This document shows positions 21,202 through 31,730 of a stretch of DNA of 64,000 nt, in pieces (the stretch's first letter is position 1; every line of letters starts with the position of its first letter). Location: positions 100,916,489 to 100,980,488 of the forward strand of contig CM077025.1 in assembly GCA_039090855.1 (NCBI GenBank), written 5' to 3'. Made by a program: the position numbers and the translations under genes. The notes under the pieces are model-generated. The model saw only the letters and a list, made by a program, of their open reading frames with translations, ran no database searches and was not told where the DNA came from. The stretch is from Macrothele yani (lineage: Eukaryota > Arthropoda > Arachnida > Araneae > Macrothelidae).

Positions 21202-21533
21202 GTCCTATGCACTTTGTCGAACAAAGACTGACAGTCAATTTTCTAGTGGAGCGAAAGATAGCTCACCAGAGATCGGGAAGGTGGGTCGCCAACCCGACTC
21301 AGGGAGCAAGTAGAGGTTTGCACACGCCGGGTCGGGCTTTTTTAATTCAGAGAACAAAGCAACTGACCGGGCCGGGTCAAGTCGACCCCTTCTTTTTATA
21401 ACAATGGTAAAGAAAGAAAAAAAAGTCGTGTTCCCCGATTTCCTGGTATGATCAAATGTTTTGCTGGCTTTACATACTTCCATGAAATAGCCCAGAGCGT
21501 AATAACAAAAGCAAGGAGAGGCACTTACACTGT

Positions 21534-22271
21534 TTTTTATGCTTTCCAACAGTAGGTTGAAGAAGCGTATATGCTCCAGCTTTGTTCGTCTGTCTGTCTG
21601 TCCGTCTGCACGACAACTCACGTAAAAGCGGTTCGATTTCGATGAAATTCCACTACGTGGTAGGGAACCACTGGGGACGAACCCTATTGAAAATAGGCGA
21701 AATGGGGTCAAAGTTCAGGACATAGGAGACGGATCCGTTCCATTGCCCTTATGCGTCATAACTTGTGCAAAAATGATTCGATTTCGATGAAATCTTAATA
21801 TGTGGTAGGGAAACTACCTGTGGGCAAACCCTATTGAAAATGGGTGAAATGGGGTGAAAGTTCAGGACATAGGAGCGGGGTCCATTCCATTGCCCTTATA
21901 CATCATAACTTACCTAAAAATGCTTCGATGGCGACAAAACTTTAGTATGTTGTTCCGGAGGGATACTGAACCAATTATATTTACTATCATCGAAATGGGG
22001 TCAAAGTCAGGGTACAGGAGCGAGATTTGTTCCATATCCATTATCCTCATAACTTGACTAAAAATGCTTCTTATTGCGACAAAACTTTAGTATGCTGTTC
22101 CGGAGGAATACTGAACCAATTATGTTGAATATCATCGAAATGGGATCAAAGGTCAGGACACAGGAGCGAGATTTATTCCACGGCCATTATCCTCATAACT
22201 TGAGTAATGATTTCTGGTATGTTGGAAAGCGTATAATAATCAATACATTTCATGATTTTACTAACTTGTTA
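21534..22271 (+). repeat. Family A repeat copy nested in hAT
   Basis: Terminal hairpin at 21539-21570, then gtctgtctgtccgtctgcac, then four to five monomers of about 145 bp, ending ggtatgttggaaagcgta and a tail to about 22271. The first monomers are of one subtype (GGTTCGATTTCGATG) and later ones of another (TGCTTCTATTGCGAC). Confidence 0.8.
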
Positions 22272-22619
22272 CCATCTGCAGGTAGTAAGATGGTACAACC
22301 ACTTTGGGGCGTGTTGACAACAAAAAGATTCGACCTCGAGCGAGTGTGTGTGTTATGTGGACTGGGGTGTCTGCAATGATGTGGGGTTTCCGTGTGTGTG
22401 TGTGTTGGTATGAGAGAGTGGGAAGACATCGGAAGACATCGGTTGGTTCTCCTATCCCTGATTTGTATGGGGATTGTCTTTTGTACTGTTACCACTTGCT
22501 AGTTCAGAGGAAAGGAGATTTTGAACCCGCTTAGTCTTCTTTTTTTGTCTCTAAGGGTTATGTTCTTAGATAATTGTTAAAGTTTAGTTAATATTTTTAG
22601 GCTTACATTCAACTAAATA

Positions 22620-24045
22620 CACTGACGGAAAAAAATCCCAACACCACGAAAAAATAGTTGTAGAGAAATGAAATGGCGGCAATACATTTGTATAGGCAAC
22701 ATATTTAATCGATTAAGGTTTCAAGATCACAGCTTAATGTAAGCGCGAGAAGAGCCATTTTAAATGTGAAATGCTGGTACATTAATAACGGGTGTAACCG
22801 CCAGAATGTTGAATGCAAGCACGCAAACGTTCATGCATTGTGTCGTACAGGTGCTTGATGTCAGTTTGTGGAATGGAGTTCCATGCCTGTTTGCACTTGG
22901 TCGGTCAATACAGGGACGGTTAATGCTGGTTGGGGGTGACGCTGGAGTTGTCGTCCAATGATGTTCCATAGGTACTCGATTGGTGAAAGATCTGGTGATC
23001 TAGCAGGCCACGGCAACATGTCGACACTCTGTAGAGCATGTTGGGTTACAACAGCGGTATGCAGGCGAGCGTTATCCTGTTGGAAAACACCCCCTGGAAT
23101 GCTGTTAATGAATGGCAGCACAACAGGTTGAATCACCAGACCGACGTACAACTGTGCCGTCAGTGTGCGTGGGATAACTACGAGAGTGCTTTTGCTGTCA
23201 TAGGAAATTGCTCCCCAGACCATAACTCCAGGTGTAGGTCCAGTGTGTCTCGGCCGCAGACAGGTTGGTTGCAGGCGCTCACCTGGCCTCCTTCTAACCA
23301 ACACACGGCCATCACTGGCACCCAGGCAGAACCGACTTTCATCAGAAAACACAACAGATCTCCACTCCGTCCTCCAATGAGCTCTAGCTTGACACCACTG
23401 ACGTCGCAAACGGCAGTGGTTTGGAGTAAGTGGAATGCACGCTACAGGGCGTCTGGCTCGGAGCTGTCCTTCAAGTAACCGATTTGTAACAGTTCAATGT
23501 GTCACTGTGGTGGCAACTGCAGCTCGAATTGCTGCCGCAGACGCAGTACGATGCGCCACGGCCATACGCCGTACACGGCGGTCTTCCCTCTCAGTAGTGC
23601 CACGTGGCCGGCCGGAACCCGGTCTTCTTGAGGCAGTACCTTCCCTTGACCACCGCTGCCAACAATCATGCACAGTGGCTACATTCCTGTCAAGTCGTTC
23701 TGCAATATTGCGGAAAGAAAATCCACCTTCTCGTAGCCCTATTACACGATCTCGTTCAAACTCCGTGAGCTGTTGATAATGGCTTCTTCGTCTTCTTAAA
23801 GGCATTCTTGACTAACATCAACACACTACGTTGAATCTCGACGATAACTAACGCTCACGAACGTTACAGCGCGTATTTACAGCAAACCTGCTTTGCATGT
23901 TTCGAGGGGCGCTACTAGCGCCACACGTATGCGCCGAGCGTGAAATTTGCATAGACGTCATCTTACAGATGTACTCTCACCGCCTACCAACTGTCGTTAT
24001 CTATCACAACCCCTTCTTGGTGTTGGGATTTTTTTTCCGTCAGTG
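22620..24045 (-). mobile_element. Full-length Tc1 element (CACTGACGG family)
   Basis: The 1426-bp element has TIRs starting CACTGACGGAAAAAAATCCC with TA at 22618-22619 and 24046-24047. It sits inside the hAT-type element. The transposase is on the - strand. Confidence 0.96.
22783..23805 (-). pseudogene. Tc1 transposase with two frameshifts, DD32E-like spacing
   Basis: The start at 23805 gives MPLRRRRSHYQQLTEFERDR, two helix-turn-helix blocks (FSFRNIAERLDRNVATVHDC) and GRPRGTTEREDRRVRR between them. A frameshift follows near 23495. From about 23450 the frame reads to 22861 with WRSVVFSDESRFCLG (first aspartate), GVMVWGAISYDS, GGVFQQDNARLHTAVV (second) and SPDLSPIEYLWNIIG (glutamate). I count 32 residues between the second aspartate and the glutamate. 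A second frameshift near 22890 separates the C-terminus (AWNSIPQT to GGYTRY, stop at 22783). All three catalytic residues survive, so this is a fairly young copy. Confidence 0.93.
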
Positions 24046-24222
24046 TAATTTCAATAACATTTCATTATATGTATAATTTTTACAATTTAATGAAATACAA
24101 TAGAAAGGCAAAATAATACCAAGTGGCACATCACGGGCCGGGCCTAAATAAGAGATGCAATTGACGGGCCCGGGACGGACCGGATTCACCAAATAAGGCC
24201 CGTGCAGAGCTCTACGAGCAAG

Positions 24223-25104
24223 CTGCAAGGGTAGGTGATATGCCACAGCACAGACCAAAAAAAAAAAAAAGACACAATTTTGTGCCTTAATAAAGCACGG
24301 TAACCCTCGTCAAAAAGCCGACGGAACTCGAAAAGCGTAAAAAAAAAAAAAGGCACGGATCAAAATTGCTTGACCGTCTGTACAACACAGCTGAATACCT
24401 GATTAAGGATGACAAACGAATGCACATGGAAACTATAGAAAAGTGGAGGGAGGAACAGGATGAAATGAGAGAAATAAGATGATGATAATAAAAAAAAAAA
24501 AAAAAAAGTGTTTGCGTATTTTCTAATATATATTTAAAAAAAGGCTCGAATTAGTCTTGTCATGTATGTCCGTTCATTTGTCAACATAAATTAGGACTGC
24601 TAGTAAAGATTTTTAATTATTGTCAGTTTTCCTCAATCAAACATAGAAATAATAAATCTCAATAAGCCTCAGGAAATTTTTCCTGCACTGAATGATTTCC
24701 ACAGGCGTTATCCAGTTATTCTTAACTGCGGAACCGCTCTCCGCGAAATTAACTCCTGGACTTCCGTCACCGTTCCATCTTAAATTTGATAGTTTCCAAC
24801 AATGTGGCCTAATTAAGAGCCCCTTGCAGAGAAAATGTTGACCCAGTAAGATGTTTCCGCTTGGAATTCTACAGGAAATGCGCCTAATTTGCGCAACATA
24901 ACTAACGTTGCCGTGATGAAACTGTCTCCTCGTAACTTTCACTGATTTTTTTTTTTTTCAACTTGCAGAAGGCCTTAATACACTCTAGGAAACGCAGTAG
25001 TACAAAATTAGCCGCGCCTTGAAAGTTCAAATTTTGTCTACTCTGTGAACTCATCTTTACTTCATGATGTGTTTAACTTGTGTGTTGATAGATTATATTT
25101 GTAG
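24223..25104. other. Low-complexity poly(A) tracts and a possible retroelement 3' tail
   Basis: Poly(A) runs at about 24258, 24340 and 24490. Between 24370 and 24481 an open frame ends METIEKWREEQDEMREIR followed by tgatgataat and poly(A), which looks like the C-terminus and tail of a LINE, too short to classify. The open frame at 24637-24942 (-) is not recognised. Confidence 0.35.
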
Positions 25105-25679
25105 CACATAAGTCAAAGTATTACCGTCTTTTGCACAATCTGAAATAGTGATGCATAAATATGAATTAAAGCCAACTTCGATGATCATTTTAAAAACTAT
25201 TTATTCCTAAAAAATCGTTAAAATATCATGAAGTCAAAAGTACAGTATAGGATCTTTCGGACCCGATACGGTGCTCATCCTCAGATGCGTCTATACACTA
25301 CAAATGTAGAAGCGTAAATGAGTAAGATATATAAACAGGTCGAGGTTAAAAAAGGCGTGACGTTTGTCATCCGTCAATGCCCGTGCGCTAAAAAGATCGT
25401 ATTAGCTGGTAATTATCGATTATATTGCATAAATGTCGGATTAATCTTGTTTGTCTTCAACGCTGGTCGACATGAGCATTTTCCATTGTAATGGAATGTA
25501 GCTTGGTTGATCATTTCGTTGCGGGTCCGAAAGATCTTATGCTTTTGACTTTATGATACTTTAACGATTTTTTTAGGAATAAATAGTTTTTAAAATGATC
25601 ATCGAAGTTGGCTTTAATTCATATTTATGCATCGCTATTTCAGATCGTGCCAAAGACGGTAATACTTTGCATCAAGTGT
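25105..25679. repeat. Long inverted repeat, arms about 157-160 bp
   Basis: 25105-25264 is the reverse complement of 25523-25679 with few mismatches: both contain the block aatatgaattaaagccaac (inverted in the right arm) and gatctttcggaccc at the inner edge. The 258-bp spacer is not repeated. No target duplication or known TIR was found. Transcription through it would give a strong hairpin. The inner edge resembles sequences found in Penelope-like elements (see findings). Confidence 0.9.
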
Positions 25680-26150
25680 ATAACTTGTTTTGTTTAGAAT
25701 GCCGTTGCTTTCTATTTGCATCATTGCTGAAGATTTCATCGTTTTTAAGAAAAATGGAAGCAACTGAATTAATTTTGGTTTAATTTACCTCCTCTCCTTG
25801 ACGATTATATTAAAACTTTTCCTGAAATACGATTTACAAAGTCATTCAAGGGCGTGAAGCGAGGCTAAGAAGTGCTGAAAAAAGTGCTGCCTCAATAAAT
25901 CCTGCCCAGGGTTGTATATCAACAAAAAAGTTATTCAGAGTCCCCACTCGTCAGCAAAATGAATTTTGCACACTTTCCGTGATTTCGAATAGGTCCTGAA
26001 AGGGTTGCGTGCTTTTTGCGTACGTGCCAGTTGCGGACAAACCGAAACTGAATAGATTGAAAGGGTTCGTCCTGCCAGATGCGGACAGTTCACACTGGCG
26101 GTTTAAAAATGCAGGAGAATGATTCCTTATGTCATTTTAACGTTACAAAT
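25680..26150. other. No feature seen
   Basis: No gene or repeat boundary recognised before the Tc1 element. Confidence 0.4.
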
Positions 26151-26152
26151 TA

Positions 26153-27377
26153 CACTGAAGAGCAATTGAATTAGAGACAGCTGGCGTTATGCAAATGTGG
26201 CGCTGTGGGCGGCCTTGTAAACGGAAACGACATGACGTATGCAGCGATCCAACAATATAAGGAGTGATGCGACGGGAATCAGTAAGAGTCGGACACAGTA
26301 TGTGTAAGACGAAAGATGTAAGCGCATTTGATCGTGGGCAAATTGTCGGGGCACGACGAATGGGTCACTCCATTTCGGAAGTCGTGCAGGCACTAGGATT
26401 TTCACGAGCCACTGTGTCACGGGTGCACCGTGAGTACATCGAATCCGGTAAAACCATCCCTGCAAGGGCCAACTGCAGTGGACAACAGCGTGTGGATGAG
26501 CGGGGTCATCGTCGGCTAGGTCGCATTGTAACAGCGGATAGACTGGCCACAGTGCAAGAAATCACTCGGCAATTTAACGCTGGTGCACAAAAACGTGTAA
26601 ACAGATACACCATCCAGAACCATCTCCTCGCTATGGGGTACAGAAGCCATCGTCCCACGAGGGTACCGCTGCTGACCGCACATCACAGGGTGCAAAAATT
26701 AGCATGGGCGCGAGAACATCGCCACTGGACCCTACACATGTTGCAAAATATTGCCTGGACTGATGAGTCGAGATTCAGGTTGGTACATGCGGATGGCAGG
26801 ATACGAGTACAGCGCAAACCACATGAAGCTATGGATCCTTCTTGCCAGCAGGGTATACTCTTCAAGCTGGTGGGAGTGGCATTGTCGTCTGGGGACTGTT
26901 TACGTGGACTGAAATGGGACTCCTGGTACGTGTGACATCGTCCCTCACAGGTCAATGTTACCGGGATATCCTGGACGGCCATTTGTTCCCGTTTGTGCGT
27001 CTTCAACATCTCACTGGGGACCTCATCCTGCAACAAGACAATGCACCGTGCCATCGCTTCCGAATTGTATCCGAATGGTTGGATGAACACTTCACCGACG
27101 TGACCACGCTTCTTTTGTCAGCTAGGTCACCAGACCTCAATCCCATCGAGCACATCTGGAATGCTATCGAGAGAGATGTTTGAGGCTCTGACTCCCTCCA
27201 CCAAATCTTCGTGAACTGTGCATGGGAGCTTGTTCAGGGGTCGTGGATCCGTATGGCTTCCCAACGCTTTCGGTGCCTTGTCGAGTCCATGCCGATACGA
27301 ATCGCCGCCGTCATCAGGGCGAAAGGTGGTGCTACACGTTACTAGACAGGTATCTCTAATTCAATTGCTCTTCAGTG
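26153..27377 (+). mobile_element. Full-length Tc1-like element (CACTGAAGAGC family)
   Basis: The 1225-bp element has TIRs starting CACTGAAGAGCAATTGAATT at both ends and TA at 26151-26152 and 27378-27379. A second copy is at 48661-49881 (-) and a deletion fragment at 29833-29905. Confidence 0.96.
26264..27345 (+). pseudogene. Tc1-like transposase, DD36E-type spacing, one frameshift and one stop
   Basis: From 26264 the frame reads an N-terminal helix-turn-helix (FDRGQIVGARRMGHSISEVV, ALGFSRATVSRVHREY), a second one (RIVTADRLATVQEITRQF) and the first catalytic block NIAWTDESRFRLVHADG. A frameshift near 26850 moves to the frame giving GIVVWGLFTWTEMGL, DLILQQDNAPCHRFRI and [22 protein letters not shown] at 27181-27183 (arginine CGA in related sequence) then interrupts, after which the C-terminus reads to GGATRY and a stop at 27345. 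All three acidic residues are present, with 36 residues between the second D and the E. The other copy implies the same spacing, suggesting a DD36E-type lineage rather than canonical DD34E. Confidence 0.92.
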
Positions 27378-29479
27378 TATATATATATATATTTCAAAAA
27401 TAGAACGGAAATAAAGCCGGGTCGAAATCGGGTCAGGAAGACCTTGACCCGAACCGTTTGACCCGCAAGAAATTGTCAACCTGTTAACCGGTGACCCGTT
27501 TCCATCTCTATCGTCACCTCTGAGGTGTAGGTACGTCACAAGACAATGAATGGCGCAGGAATGATTTAATGAAATGGAATAAACGAAAGTTCCTTTATGG
27601 GTAACATGTATTGCGAAAGAATGAACGCATATTTTAAAAAGGGATTACCGGTCATACTGCTTATAGGCACGATTGGATGATTGAAGCTGGAATTTTTGCT
27701 ATTAAATTAAGCAGTCCGAATAGAACGGTTCAAATTTTTGAGTTCAAAAAGCACGGATTTCGATCCCTCGCAAAGCAGGCAACTGAATGCTTAGAATACT
27801 TAGAAAATAGTGCTGATTTTTAGTTGTTTTTCGCACTTTGTGATTTAAAAATTTAGCACATTTTTTTTAAAAAGGCCGTTAAATGCTCTGCTAGTTTGTG
27901 TGTGAGTGCGTGTATGTGCGTGTGACCCTTCTACAATGTTTCTTTCTGAATCTTTTTATTATTAATATTAGACCAGAGCAGGGGTTCCCAAACTTTTTGG
28001 AGACCTCGCCGCCCTTCACATGTCACATTTTCGGTGCGACTCCCCTGAACCCAAAATTAAAGGGGGGGGGATGCCCAAATTCGAGTTCGTGGTACCTTTT
28101 TTTTTTAAAAAAAAAAGGAAATAGTTATTTACATTACTAGCTTGTATTCAGACAGATTACACGCTGAGGACGTTCTTCACTCTTAACAACAGTGCACGTG
28201 AAACAGATATCATAAGTACGTGCCATCATAATTTCTGGAATTATTCCTTCACGCCTGTTTAGAACTACTTGCAACTTCTACACCACGTTTCTTATTTAAA
28301 AACTTCTGAATTATCAAAAACCAACACGCACTCACATAGAAATAACTACGTTCACAGCAGCTGAGTTATAACGAATATTTATTCAACGAGAAGAAGTTAA
28401 GGCTCAGTGAGACGTAACTAGCGCAGCCATATCTTCAGGGAAAACATGCAGTGCAAGGATGCCAACATACAGGCTGATCGGCTGATGCCGGAGAAGACTG
28501 CGCATGCGTATTTCTGTTTATTTCAATTCTTTGGGTAAAGAAGTCAGACGAGCTACTCACAGCACGTGATTGTAACCTTCTCGGTAGCATAACACTTCGC
28601 AAATCGCATGTTACTTTTGTTACGCCAACCGGGTTAGTTAAGGCTTTTGTTTGTTCTTCAGTTTTTCAGAAATATTTTCAGTAATGCCAAATACTAGGGA
28701 ATGTCTGCATTTTGTACGGATCCTTAGGCCTAACTGTAATATTTGATGAAATTTAATTTAAATAGTAATACTAATGTTATTGCAGATTTTTCTCACAAAA
28801 ATAAGGGATGGGCGGTATATCAGAAAACAGCAACACCAAAAAACTGCTCTAAGCAAATAGTCATCAGATCGAAGGAAACCATCGTGGATCAAAGAAAAGC
28901 TTCACTGCCCTAGTCCCGCCCTAACGTGTTTTGCTCCTAAATGTTAACTTTCCCGCAGAGCATATTATCTCTTAAGATGTGGTGGAGCTGTTGCCGCCTG
29001 CTTTACGTTATCTCTATGAGAGTTGACCTTCTTTAAGCGTTAGATATTCTTTGGTTTATACACGCTTCACGTGTATCGAATGAAGACTGCGTAGTAAACT
29101 AAGCACCCAACCACGCGAAGGCAGGACGTTATCGCTTGACCTTGCGTGGCTGTCAATTTTCAGACTGTAGGGGGAGCGAGATACGCACGACGTCCTGCCA
29201 AGTTTTCAAAGAGCATTAACAGTCCGGAACTCAGATGGAGGGGGCCGCTTTTACAACAAGAAAAATGTTTTCTTTTTTCTTTAACATTCTTTCTTACAAT
29301 TCATTCTTTAAAATATGTACACGTCTTGAAAATTTGCATGCTGCGTTTCACTATAAATTGTAAGTTTTAGTTTTTCCAGTCGCGGCTCCCCGGAACAAGA
29401 CCGGGGACGACCTGGTGCATCGCGATGCGCAGATTGGAAACCTTAGGACCAGAGCAACTGCCCCTCCTAAGGTAAGCTT
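27378..29479. other. Unassigned; hAT-like end at 27979 and GGGTCGGG-rich stretch
   Basis: 27405-27515 is rich in CGGGTC/GACCCG repeats like the internal ends of the hAT at 21311 and is probably a hAT fragment. CAGGGGTTCCCAAACTTTTT at 27979 is a typical hAT (Charlie-like) terminus, but no matching right end was found. Open frames at 27898-28140 and 29146-29370 are not recognised. Confidence 0.35.
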
Positions 29480-29590
29480 CTGGATCCGCCCCTTCTACCT
29501 ATTCCTCATCCAAGACTCGAATCCGCGCCCATCTCGAGCGAATGATCAGAAGCTAGCGCTCCAGATCACTCTGCTCGGTCACTGGGGGAT
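29480..29590 (-). mobile_element. tRNA-derived SINE remnant
   Basis: The - strand reads an A-box-like GAGTGATCTGGAGCGC, TTCTGATCATTCG and a B box GGATTCGAGTC, in the order and spacing of the SINE at 4631-4850. The tail is missing and divergence is high. Confidence 0.5.
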
Positions 29591-29832
29591 GCTTGTTTTC
29601 TTTTGTGTTAGGGTAAAGTACCCAAATTTCGTGCCCCTAAAGTTGTTTTTCTCTTATTAGGAAACTAGTCCATGGCCCATCCTAGGACGCCTGTTTTTAA
29701 GTTTTAAATAAATATTAATATATAGGGGACGTTTGCCATCCTAAGACGGTGAAATTTTTAATTGAAGCATATTGAAAACAAGTCAAATACACGCCGGCTT
29801 TTTTTTGTAAGGAAATATAGTAAAAACTTATA
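29591..29832. other. No feature seen
   Basis: AT-rich sequence between the SINE remnant and the Tc1 fragment. Confidence 0.4.
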
Positions 29833-29905
29833 CACTGAAGAGCAATTGAATTAGAGATACCTTTAAATTGCCGAGTACCGTTAAATTTCCGAGTGATTTC
29901 TTGCA
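29833..29905 (-). mobile_element. Internally deleted Tc1-like fragment (CACTGAAGAGC family)
   Basis: TA plus the TIR CACTGAAGAGCAATTGAATT is followed after about 30 bases by a short coding segment (ttaaattgccgag, then gtgatttctt) that in the full copy at 48661 lies about 0.8 kb away. So the middle is deleted; the other end is not visible. Confidence 0.7.
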
Positions 29906-30065
29906 AGATATCGGCGAACGCCTGTAGCCTGCTTTTCTGGTGATTCATTCTCTCACATCCAGCGTGTCATATTGTAAGACTGAGTGTTACTTTTGACATC
30001 GCATATTTTGCATTGAGCATTCAGAGGTTTCCGTTTGACGTGAAATTGAAATTAAACATGAACCA

Positions 30066-30419
30066 TTGCATGTCGTGTCGGAATTAATGCCTCATTTGTT
30101 AAAATGGATAAATTTAATATTAAGAAAATTGAAAAAAGGCGTCAAGGCCAACAAATATGTTCTTGTTGTAAACAAAGAAGGGAATGGTGAATGCTGGAAG
30201 TTGTTTCGTCTCATTAAGAAACCAGAATATGTTTCACAGCAACACCAACTTTCACATATTCCGAAACTTGATACGTTATCAAGAAAACGGCAAAAACTGA
30301 AATTAAACATGAAGCAAGTTACTCAATTCAAAAATTTTGATTGTAGCAGCATCAAAATTAACTGGAACAGACTTAACATTACTGCGGAGGGACTTTTTGA
30401 CTCTCGCAGATGTGTCTAA
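30066..30419 (+). CDS. Unrecognised 117-codon open frame
   Basis: Lysine-rich and uninterrupted, from ATG 30066 to a stop at 30417-30419. I see no domain, signal peptide or membrane segment. In the +1 frame a short CSCCKQRREW motif (about 30157-30190) hints at a degraded zinc-binding segment, so the open frame could be accidental. It may be transposon debris just upstream of the mariner copy. Function unknown. Confidence 0.2.
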   Translation: MHVVSELMPHLLKWINLILRKLKKGVKANKYVLVVNKEGNGECWKLFRLIKKPEYVSQQHQLSHIPKLDTLSRKRQKLKLNMKQVTQFKNFDCSSIKINWNRLNITAEGLFDSRRCV

Positions 30420-30561
30420 AAACATGTGCAAAACAGTTAGGTTATATGAAGGATGGCAGTTTCAACACTTTCTGTAAGTGAGGTAACACTTTTATATGAT
30501 TTCTATATAACCTACGATATCCGCTGCGGGGAGACTTTTTGAACGTCCTGAGACTTTTCAA

Positions 30562-31532
30562 ATGACTTTGTCAGCGTACGGTGAGAGTGCAATGAGTCGA
30601 ACTAGAGTTTATGGGTGGCATCGACGATTCGAAAACGGGCGACAGAGTATCGAGGATGATGAGAAGTCAGGACGACCTTCAACATCCACAACGGCTGAAC
30701 ATATCGCCATTGCCAAAGGAATTGTGAAAAATGACCGTCGAAAAGCTATTGCAGCGATTGCAGAAATTGCCGGAAGTTGCCATGCCATTTTAACAGAGAA
30801 ATTGGGCATGCATCACGTGTACGAACAAATTGTCCCAAAAATCTGACACAAGAAAAAATGAATGATCGCATGCAAGTTTGCGGGGATAACATCGATGCAG
30901 TGGATTCAGATCCCGATCTCTTGAATCGATTGATCACTGGCGATGATACTTGATGCTTTCTGTACGACCCCCAATCCAACCGACAGTCAAAAGTGCGGAA
31001 ATCACCGTCGTCACCACGACCAAAAAAGTTCAAGGCTGACCGCTCCAAAGGAAAGGTCATGTTAACAGTTTCCTTCTATTGCAAGGGCGTCGTGCACAAG
31101 GAATTCCTTTAACATGGGCGTAAAGTCACTAAAGAAGAGTACGTCAACGTCCTGAAACGTCACCGAGAATCAGTGAGACGCAAGTGACCCGATCTTTGGA
31201 AGACAAATTCGTGGGTGCTCCATCACGATAATGCGCCGGCTCACAGATCCCTCCTGGTGTCTGATTACCTGTCCAAACATCACATTCCCGTTATTCCACA
31301 ACCAGCTTATTCCCTTGATCTCGCCCAGTGTGACCTTTTCCTTTTTCTCCGAATGAAGAATTTGCTTACGGGGCAACACTTCTCAAGTTCCGAAGAAGTG
31401 CAATGAGCTGCGACAGAGGCACTGGAGGATGTGGCAAAGGAAGGTTTGCAATCTGCATTTAAATCTTTGTATGAGCGCTGGCAAAAATGCATAGTTGTAC
31501 AGGGTAACTACTTCGAAGGAAACACCGCATAA
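30562..31532 (+). pseudogene. mariner-type transposase (SETMAR-related group), multiply broken
   Basis: The frame from 30562 reads MTLSAYGESAMSRTRVYGWH, then a linker (SIEDDEKSGRPSTST) and the second helix-turn-helix. Relative to the family a short in-frame deletion lies near 30775 and a one-base loss near 30835 shifts the frame. The catalytic region then reads NRLITGDDT (first aspartate), a TGA in place of tryptophan at about 30951, KFKADRSKGKVMLTVSFYCK, WVLHHDNAPAHRSLLVSDYL (second) and SLDLAQCDLFLFLRMKN (third acidic residue D, so DD34D mariner type), ending at 31532. At least four in-frame stops occur. The sequence ctttttgaacgt occurs at both edges (about 30535 and 31577) but in direct orientation, so the TIRs are unclear. 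Confidence 0.92.
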
Positions 31533-31730
31533 ACAGATATTATCTGTACCCATTCTTTTTTAATATAAAAAGTTCTGGAACTTTTTGAACGTACTAGTAT
31601 ATATATATATATGAAGAGCAGAGACAAAAACAAAAGATATTACCTAAGAAGTTAATACGAAATTTGCAAAATAACCTGAAGATCAAGACGCGCATCGCAG
31701 CAGTCACGAAAATTCAGAATTCACATACTA
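31533..31730. repeat. (TA)n microsatellite and short unassigned flank
   Basis: A tatatatata run at about 31600-31611 follows the mariner copy. The remaining bases lead into the left arm of the palindrome. Confidence 0.7.

Larger units (their letters stand above)
21311..24214. mobile_element. hAT-type element with two nested insertions
   Basis: Left end TAGAGGTTTGCACACGCCGG and right end ccgtgcagagctcta are imperfect inverted repeats followed inwards by GGGCCGGGTC-like repeats, characteristic of one hAT subgroup. Direct repeats GGAGCAAG (21303-21310) and CGAGCAAG (24215-24222) match at seven of eight bases. Within it lie a family A repeat (21534-22271) and a full-length Tc1 (22620-24045); without them the element is under 750 bp and non-coding. 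Confidence 0.8.

Noticed and set aside
23038..23776. + strand open frames of 113-146 codons
   Set aside because: Antisense shadows of the Tc1 transposase at 22783-23805.
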